From Corallium rubrum (taxonomy: Eukaryota > Cnidaria > Anthozoa > Scleralcyonacea > Coralliidae): a stretch of DNA of 64,000 nt. This document shows positions 46,803 through 64,000 of this stretch, in pieces. Within the stretch, counting starts at the first letter, position 1. Every line of letters begins with the position of its first letter. The notes under the pieces were generated by a model, which worked only from the letters and a program-made list of their open reading frames with translations, did no database searches and was not told the origin of the DNA. Position numbers and translations under genes: made by a program. Location: contig OZ036008.1 of the NCBI GenBank assembly GCA_964035015.1, positions 11,805,192-11,869,191 on the forward strand. The letters are read 5' to 3'.

Positions 46803-48134
46803 ATGGAGGACCAACCCTCTTGGTAGGGCTAGCCCTAGTAAGAGGGCTAGAATTTACCTCGTGTTTACATGAGCTTTTTTGATAGGGCTAGCCCTAGTAA
46901 GAGGACTGGAATTTACCTCGTGTTTACATTAGCTTTTTTGATAGGGCTAGCCCTAGTAAGAGGACTGGAATTTACCTCGTGTTTACATGAGCTTTTTTGA
47001 TAGGGCTAGCCTTAGTGAGAGAGCTGGAATTTACCTCGTGTTTACATGAGCTTTTTTGATAGGGCTAGCCTTAGTGAGAGAGCTGGAATTTACCTCGTGT
47101 TTACATGAGCTTTTCTGGTAGGGCTAGCCTTAGTAAGAGGGCTGGAATTTACCTCGTGTTTACATGAGCTTTTTTGGTAGGGCTAGCCCTAGTAAGAGGG
47201 CTGGATTTCACCTCACGTTTACATGAGCTTTTTGGTAGGGCTTCCGCTAGTAAGAGAGCTGGAATTTACCTCGTGTTTACATGAGCATTTTTGGTAGGGC
47301 TAGCCCTAGTAAGAGGGCTGGATTTCACCTTGCATTGGCTTTTTTACCGACTTGTGCAGTGTTCCCACGAAGCCTGAAATCATGTTTTCGCAAACACGAT
47401 TTGAATTTATAACAAACACATGAACAAACGCATCTTGTAAAATAAAAAGTTGACCAAAAAATATTAGTAAAGGCAAATTTTACCGTGTATACTGAGCTTC
47501 GATTTCCTAAGAGGGTCAGCCCTCTTGAGCGCATTTACATATGAACTTTCCAGCCCTGCTACACGCGTAAAATGCTCGCAAGTTGTTACAGCATTGTTGC
47601 CTGAACAATGCTGTAACAACTTGTTGACATATGTGAACAACAGTGATAAATGAACAACATTGTTCATCATTGTTTCAAGAAGTTGTTACAGCTTGATGAA
47701 ACAACAACCATTGTTCACACATGTTGTAACAACCGAAGAACGTGTTGATACATCAACCATGTTCACCATTGTTGTAACATTGTTCATCATTATTTTGTCA
47801 TACTGTTACAACATGTTGTATCATGTGTGAACAACGTTGTTGGCTATAAAAATGTGCTGTTGGAACAACTTGTTCATGACTGTTGATTTATCTGTGAACA
47901 AGTTGTTCGAACCATAAGTGAACAACTTGTTGACAACTTGTACACGGTGAGCAGCACAACACTGTTCACGCCTGTTGACAACCGTGAACAAGTTGTGCGT
48001 TTTTATGCATGTAGATCTCACTGAGGAGGGCTGACTGTCTTGTCATGTACACGCAAACATATTTTACAAGGAATTACACCGAGTTGCGGGATTTCAGCAA
48101 AGAAGGCTAGCCCTACCAAGGGGCCCTCCTCCAT
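46803..48134. mobile_element. 1.3-kb foldback element with 61-bp tandem repeats
   Basis: Ends atggaggaccaaccctcttgg and aaggggccctcctccat plus tagggctagccct are inverted. The left interior is about nine copies of a 61-bp repeat (agggctagccctagtaagag to gtgtttacatgagctttttt). A second MITE is nested at 47573-48011. No transposase. Confidence 0.82.
47573..48011. repeat. TA-flanked MITE with CAACAAGTTGTTCAC palindromes
   Basis: Ends CACGCGTAAAATGC and GCGTTTTTATGCATG, TA on both sides. The interior is made of gttgttcac/gtgaacaac words. About 90% similar by eye to 62410-62889. Confidence 0.85.
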
Positions 48135-48198
48135 ATAAGTACCCTCTAAGAATGTTTAAAATGAAAGAAGTAAAAATTTGTGGAAACACCACATCTAG

Positions 48199-48236
48199 TT
48201 TTCGACCTGTTTACTCAGACCTTCATCAGAGGAAAA
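48199..48236 (-). ncRNA. Hammerhead-like Penelope terminus
   Basis: Minus strand has CTGATGAAGGTCTGAGTAAA then CAGGTCGAAAACTAGATG. Core CTGATGA and GAAA are present, and GGTCTG/CAGGTC could form stem II. No other Penelope sequence is adjacent. Confidence 0.45.
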
Positions 48237-48721
48237 ATTTTATTGGAGTCAACAAGTTCAAAGCTGAGCAATAATTAATTGAAGTGATGTTACCAGGAAA
48301 CATTCCAAGAATGTTACATTGTAAATATCCTGAACAAGGGAAAAAACGAAAAATGATTTTAATTTTTTTTAGTGTTCATATTTTAGTTTAAAAAAAGAAA
48401 GAGAAAAAAAACAGACATTCATATTCCTGCACTTTTATCAAATTCACTGTTAGTTTTGAGGAAGTAATTTTACTTTTAAAATAGTTTTTTCCTTTTGACT
48501 GTTATAGTCTGTGACTTAGAGTAAAATAACTTCTTAAAATAAGTTACAGTTAATTCACTGATTTTGTAATGACCATTGTTGTAACAGTTGACATAAATAT
48601 TGGAAAATATGATTCTTAGATATTAGAATTACAATAATTTTACTTACGTTCTGCAAATAGGTAGCTGGGTTTTGTAAATTGTTATATACGGTTGTTAAAT
48701 TGACCAAACTTCTTGAAAAAA

Positions 48722-49222
48722 ACTCGCAAGTTGTAGGAAGGGTGTTACACGTTCAGCATCTTGCGAACTTTGTTGCAAGTTGCAGCAAAAAGTAGAACCC
48801 ATCCAACTTTTCTTATTGTACCACCTTAATGTATACAGAACTCGCGATCAAGCTCTCGGCAACGGCCTCCATGGCTCAGTGGTCAGAGCATTGCACTAGA
48901 ATCGCAAGGTCGTGGGTTCAATTCCTGCCGGAAGGCCTGTGTAGTTGCATTTTTCGCAACTGGTCCCGGTATGGTTTTATAGTGTATATATTCTACACTC
49001 GAATTTTCCTCCACCAAAAATCCCTAGAACATGCTATGTAATCGAGTGAAATGCCCAATGTTACTTCTAATAAACTTTTCTTGCAACTTGCAACACGACA
49101 GAAATAACAAAATCGCAAGTTGCTACGGGGTGTTACACAGTGCGAATTTTCAGTTTGCAACCTGCAACCTTCAGGCAATTTGTTGCAAGTTGCAAGAAAA
49201 ATCGCATCGTGTAACAGCAGCT
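48722..49222. repeat. MITE carrying a SINE insertion
   Basis: Inverted and direct words tcgcaagttg, gtgttacac and cgtgtaacag recur at 48722-48800 and 49085-49222. The SINE at 48855-49075 sits in its centre. Confidence 0.65.
48855..49075 (+). mobile_element. tRNA-derived SINE
   Basis: Head 48864-48937 folds like a tRNA: acceptor ggcctcc/ggaaggcc, box A tggctcagtggtcagagc, box B ggtcgtgggttcaattcc, anticodon loop ctagaat (would read AGA). The tail gaacatgctatgtaatcgag is repeated at 16452-16490 and, inverted, at 34325. No CCA and imperfect stems, so it is a SINE and not a tRNA gene. Confidence 0.82.
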
Positions 49223-49225
49223 TAA

Positions 49226-49600
49226 CCTCTGGTAACTCATCATTATGCATGTGTCACGGCAAAATGTAACTGAAACATCTCAACGACGAAGCAAGGAAAC
49301 GCGGGAAAACTGAAAAAAATGTTAAGCCCTAATCAAACGAGAACGCAAGTCATCGCACGTTGGCAGTCAGAATTTCTGTGGCGGTCGTTCGAACACCCAA
49401 ATTAACAAAATAAAGGTTTCATGAGTGTTTTAAACAAGTTTTAACCTTGTCACGGTACATAATATTTTCGGGAAACCATTCAGAGCGGCTGGCGGAGATA
49501 GCGTGACTGCCAACTTGCGATGACTTGCGTTCTCGTTTGAGTAGGGCTTTACTTTGTCATTTTAAGTTTTCTTTCAAATAAGAAATTTTAATTTTTGTGC
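49226..49600. repeat. MITE of the 878-1370 family, split by another MITE
   Basis: Half-arms taactcatcattatgcatgtg and gaagcaaggaaac lie before 49324, and tttgtcattttaagttttctt follows after 49551. Confidence 0.7.
49324..49551. repeat. 228-bp MITE nested in another MITE
   Basis: Arms aagccctaatcaaacgagaa and ttctcgtttgagtagggctt, about 45 bp each and nearly perfect (gcaagtcatcgca / tgcgatgacttgc). Confidence 0.88.
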
Positions 49601-49766
49601 CTTATTAAGCACTTTAACAAAAGGATCTCCTTGAGTATTATTTGTTGTTGGATTCAAGGTGTATTTTCCTCCAATATAACCGCCGTTTGTTTGTCGTCTG
49701 AATCTCAAAAATTTCCAGTATCAAAATATTTACAATAATAATTTTCCAATACTTATGTCAACTTAT

Positions 49767-50029
49767 AGGCCCGTTTAAACTATTAAGGTACGGTCAGTCC
49801 CGTTGAAAAACCACTACGTTTCTTTGTTGTGTTTACACTATTCCAGAATGGTTTTCCGTAGTGTAGTCACTACGCTTAGCACTCCGGCTGCAAATCACTA
49901 CGCTATGGTAAATTTACCGTAGCTTCATAGTGTAAGCAGAGGACGATTTTTTTGCTACGGAACGCTCACCCCAATCCGGACTACCACCATACCGTAATAG
50001 TATGAACTGTAAACGTGGCCTTAGGCAAT
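49767..50029. repeat. MITE, GGCCCGTTTAAACTATTA ends
   Basis: Ends aggcccgtttaaactatta and tagtatgaactgtaaacgtggcct are inverted. Internal words cactacg/cgtagtg recur. Confidence 0.75.
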
Positions 50030-50127
50030 GAATGAACTACAAGGTCGTACAAATTAAGCACAAATTAAGTTTTATCGCCACGTTTTTGATTATCTGAAAA
50101 TACGTAAAGTAAATCTCATTAAGGGCC

Positions 50128-50775
50128 TTTTTACAAGGAGGTAGGATTACCCTAGCACCTGGGTTACCCTAGCTCTCACACAGTTGTTGTTTTGTTTGTC
50201 GTGTTTACAAGGACGCTAGGGTAACCATTGTTACCCGAGTAACCAGGTTATGGTTTGTCTTTGTAAACGCGCGTTTGGTAGGGATAACTCGCCTTCCCAG
50301 GACAACACCGCTGCCAAACGTTTGCGCATGCGTGAGTTTGCTGAGTAAACATTGCAAGAGAAGTGAGAACTAGCCGTGGCGACAACAACCAGACAAAGAC
50401 TCGACTATTCATTTGTGTTTTAAAAAAGGGTAAAGAAAATTACGAAGGGGTAAATTCAGAATATGTTACAATATTGACAAGGAAGCCATGCACAAATTAC
50501 CTACCTTATCTTTTCGGTAGTATGCTTATAATTTTAACTTTTGTGTCGAACTCTCGGACCAGTCCAAATATTTCAGTGTTTTCCCGCTTTTTTTCCGCGG
50601 ACGTCGCACATGCGCAAAACGTTTGGCAGTGGTGTTACCCAGGACAACGTTCTGCTAGTTCCAGGCTTTTTGCCTTCTTGCTATTAGTGTTTGGTAACCA
50701 CGTCTAATAATGTTGACGGGCAGCAGGGTAACTTTGACCCGGGTGCTAGGGTAATCTCTTTGTAAACAGGCCCTA
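50128..50775. repeat. 0.65-kb MITE, ccctagcacctgggt family
   Basis: Left gggcctttttacaaggaggtaggattaccc and right gggtaatctctttgtaaacaggcccta are inverted. The interior contains a second pair, cgtttgcgcatgcg/catgcgcaaaacg, at about 50322 and 50608. A 114-codon frame inside is not recognised. Confidence 0.82.
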
Positions 50776-51339
50776 CGTAAATGAAACTCTCCTTTGATAT
50801 ATTTAATATCATTCTATGTAAATATACATTATGTCCACTGTGTGGTCAAAATCATACTTGGGGTTCCAAAATAAACACTGTAATTAGAAAATGTTTAGGA
50901 AATCTGTGAAATAAAGAACTCTAGATGAAAAAGCTTGCAACTGGTTTTTGTTTAGTAAACAATTCTTGTTGGCACAACTATAGGCCCTGTTGGGGTCAGC
51001 CGTTGGTGAATTAACAATGCGAAATGTTTGAATAAGAATAGAGTTAAATTCCCATAGGTTAAAAGTTGTGCACCAATATGCCGCCATTTCATTGTTTCTG
51101 TGCACCAATATGGCCGCCGTGGTCACGTCAGATGAAAACCAAGAATTGGATAAAACATGGTGTATAGTGCTACTGTGGTTTAAAGTAAAGACCAGTCAAG
51201 TTTTCTATTATAAACTAAGGTTACCACAACACTTGTGGATATCTCTTAAAATAAGGTAAAAAAGAACTATATGAGGTCACCACATAAAGCGGGTGTCTCC
51301 CCAAAATTAAAATTGGAAAACAGGGTCATGTGGGGAATA
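50776..51339. other. Intergenic DNA, no recognised gene
   Basis: AT-rich, with a direct repeat of tgtgcaccaatatg at 51066 and 51098. No coding similarity seen. Confidence 0.45.
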
Positions 51340-51567
51340 CAGTGGCGGATTACCCGGGCTTGCAAGAGGCCCATAATTTCCAGAGAATGGATTTTTCATT
51401 AAGATTAGTCGTTATACGAATATCAGGGCCGTATCGTACACTGCCTCAGAATGCAAGAAATGGCGTTTCCGAGACTCTAAATTCAAAATAATTTCCGGAA
51501 AATATCGTCATAAAGGTCCGTGAATTTTATTTAGCCTTCAGGCCCCGAAACTGATAATACGCCACTG
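51340..51567. mobile_element. 228-bp hAT-type MITE
   Basis: Ends CAGTGGCGGATTA and TAATACGCCACTG. Flanking octamers ggggaata and ggtgaata match at seven of eight bases, as expected of an older 8-bp duplication. Confidence 0.78.
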
Positions 51568-51588
51568 GGTGAATATCCCCCCAAAATT

Positions 51589-51920
51589 CGGACCCCGTTT
51601 ACACGATGCCGGTACAATTTGAAAACGGAACAAAATCATGCCGTTTAGACCTTGCGTTTACACGGTACCGGCACAAAAATGACATGAAAACGGCACAAAA
51701 TGAAGACGGCATTGAAATGAAAATGGAACACTAACCGGTATTCGGGTCAGCAGTATTTACAAAGTCTTCTCAATTCTCATTGGAAGAGAATAGTCACATG
51801 CTAATCCGTCATATTATACCGGCACCGTGTAAACACAAGACTCTTTGGTCTGTATTTACACACCGGTATTATTTTGTTCCGTTTTCAAATTGTACCGGAA
51901 TCGTGTAAACGTGGTCTAAA
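51589..51920. repeat. MITE with cgtttacacgatgccggtac arms
   Basis: Left arm cgtttacacgatgccggtac then aatttgaaaacggaacaaaat is mirrored at the right end (attttgttccgttttcaaatt ... gtgtaaacg). About 330 bp. Confidence 0.85.
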
Positions 51921-52503
51921 TAAATTAAATATAAAAATATTGTAAGAAAGGTCCAGATCTTGAAAATAACTTCGAACCACGTGGTCATTTTCAAATTGAT
52001 TCGCGTTTATACAGTGTTGGTGTTGGCGCAGTTTTCTGAAAAGTTGATGACTGCAAATTGGAACTATTTTTTTAAAATACATAATTTCTATTGGCTAATA
52101 CTACTCAAACCAGCTAAATCAAAATAACTGCACCTTATTTCACCTTAACGCTTGCTGAACACATTGTATTTTTGGTATTACTATAATGAAGCAATCAACC
52201 AATAGCAGCGTTGCTTTGTAATAAACAAAAGATTGTGCACCTTATTGCCGCCCTCAGGCCTCAACCTAAATTGTAGCTCATTGTTAACCGCTTTGATGTT
52301 CGCCGCGTCTCCTCACAGTGTAATGGGGCTAATTAGGGGCATTTGGTATCAATCCTCCATTCATTGTAGTCCCCTCCAGCTCCCCCAGGGTCCCCTCAAG
52401 TCCTAGCTCGAGCGAACTAAGGGAAGTCGCAATATCAGCGTTCATGATCACGTCGCGCATGGCGTTGAAATATGGTTTTAAAAAGCTGAAAGAAGAAACC
52501 TAA
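51921..52503 (+). promoter_or_regulatory. 5' region of HECTD4-like gene
   Basis: The last 200 bp are GC-richer (gcctcaacc..., cgccgcgtctcc, ctcgagcgaac), consistent with a promoter and 5' UTR. An in-frame stop sits directly before the ATG. No specific site is assigned. Confidence 0.45.
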
Positions 52504-63133
<10,630 letters not shown>

Positions 63134-63206
63134 GTATGGAGAGTTTGATAAATATTGATAACTATAGCTTCTGTTGAGGTGGTAATTGTTGAGGTGGTAA
63201 TTTGAC

Positions 63207-63597
63207 TTAAAGTGCACATGAAACGCAAATTAAGTTTGTCTTATTTGAAAGAACACTTAAAATGATAGAGTAACATCTTTTGCAGTTTTTCGTTTCCTTG
63301 CTTCGTTCTTGAGATATTTCAGTTTACTGAAATGTAAATTAAACAACTTGACGTCACATGTGCATGAGTTATCGGAGTAGGTTATATATCTTTGCCATTA
63401 TCAAACATAATCACTTGAAAATTCTACATGTTTGGCGCTGTGAGAGAAACACACGCACATACTTCCTTCGACTTAAGTTTGGTTTGATAATAGCAAAGAT
63501 ATATAACCTTCTCTGATAACTCATTATGCACATGTGACGTCAACTTGTTTAATTTACATTTCAACTGCAAAAGATGTTACTCTATCATTTTAAGTAA
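63207..63597. repeat. MITE of the 878-1370 family
   Basis: Arms start aagtgcacatgaaacgc and share ttaagtttgtcttatt, ttcgtttccttgcttcg and the central tcattatgcacatgtgacgt. The right arm is partly deleted. Confidence 0.8.
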
Positions 63598-64000
63598 TAT
63601 TTAAAACACGAGCAGGAGTGTTTTATCAGATTTAAAACCAAAGAAAAAAGTTTTAGATATGATAAAACACGTGATGCGAGTGTTTTGAATGGCTTCAAAA
63701 ACGATTCGTTATTGGATGTTATGTTCATTAGTATTCTTTATATAAAATTGTATGTTCATTAGTATTCTTTCTGACGTCAAGAAGTTTTATCAGGTATAAA
63801 ACCACGGATATGGTAAATGAGTTTTAAAAATAGTTTGCCAGTAGATGTTATTGGAGGATTGGTGCCAAGCCCCAGGGGGGATGCCACCCCCTGATCAGAG
63901 GTAACCATGGCAACCCCGCCACAGCCCACCTCCAGGCACCAGTCACACTGTCAAGCAGTGGAAATATATATACTTACCTTGCAATCTATCAGGAGTGGGT
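63598..64000. other. HECTD4-like intron end with palindromic repeat
   Basis: aaacacgagcaggagtgtttta and taaaacacgtgatgcgagtgttt are related repeat words; a duplicated tatgttcattagtattcttt lies at 63720-63760. No further exon was identified before the window ends. Confidence 0.5.

Noticed and set aside
48864..48937. A functional tRNA gene
   Set aside because: It has boxes A and B, but stem mismatches, an AGA-type loop without the long serine variable arm, and a SINE tail.

Overview
The window is nuclear DNA of an animal, probably an early-branching invertebrate such as a cnidarian or sponge. The reasons are spliceosomal GT-AG introns, animal-specific genes (a MNT-type bHLH-zipper repressor, SPRING1, RNFT), AT-rich non-coding DNA and a very dense load of DNA transposons, MITEs and Penelope-like fragments. 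The species assignment is inference. Exon structures were worked out by eye from reading frame, splice sites and phase.

Host genes in order: an RNFT1/2-type membrane RING ubiquitin ligase on the minus strand (nine coding exons, 35524 down to 1496); an ARL6IP4-like gene on the plus strand (35704-38157), head-to-head with RNFT across about 180 bp; SPRING1/C12orf49 on the minus strand (41466-38565), tail-to-tail with ARL6IP4; a MNT/MAD-type repressor on the plus strand (42800-45602); and the first eight exons of a giant HECTD4-like ligase on the plus strand (52504 to beyond the window). The human counterparts of RNFT2, SPRING1, ARL6IP4 and HECTD4 all lie in 12q24 as far as I recall, with RNFT2 and SPRING1 adjacent, so this looks like ancient microsynteny.

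Most of the left half (7634-35010) is a single 27-kb first intron of RNFT. It holds a head-to-tail array of at least four repeat units, each built around an intronless gene for a coiled-coil/BTB(T1)/SPRY-like protein of about 319 residues. Three copies are intact (9460-10419, 25453-26412, 31191-32147) and one is broken. The coiled coil, BTB domain and flanking DNA are almost identical between copies, while the SPRY-like part differs at many residues in clusters. This is the best candidate in the window for an undescribed recognition or adaptor system.

The array has been hit by identifiable transposons: a complete pogo-type element that also carries a divergent HIRAN-like gene (10794-13339); a complete PIF/Harbinger element with transposase and Myb/SANT gene (14022-18144); a 3-kb TA-flanked element nested with foldbacks (18493-21493); an inverted Penelope-like fragment with hammerhead-like termini (23488-24636); a Ty3-type LTR element with matching LTRs and a deleted polymerase region (27673-30035); and a LINE 3' end (33296-33743). 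Neighbouring array units supply the empty target sites, so boundaries and target duplications can be read directly.

The right half is ordinary genes whose introns and intergenic DNA hold many MITE families, a tRNA-type SINE, a 5S-type SINE and large microsatellites, including about 1.2 kb of ACC/ATC repeats between short inverted arms.
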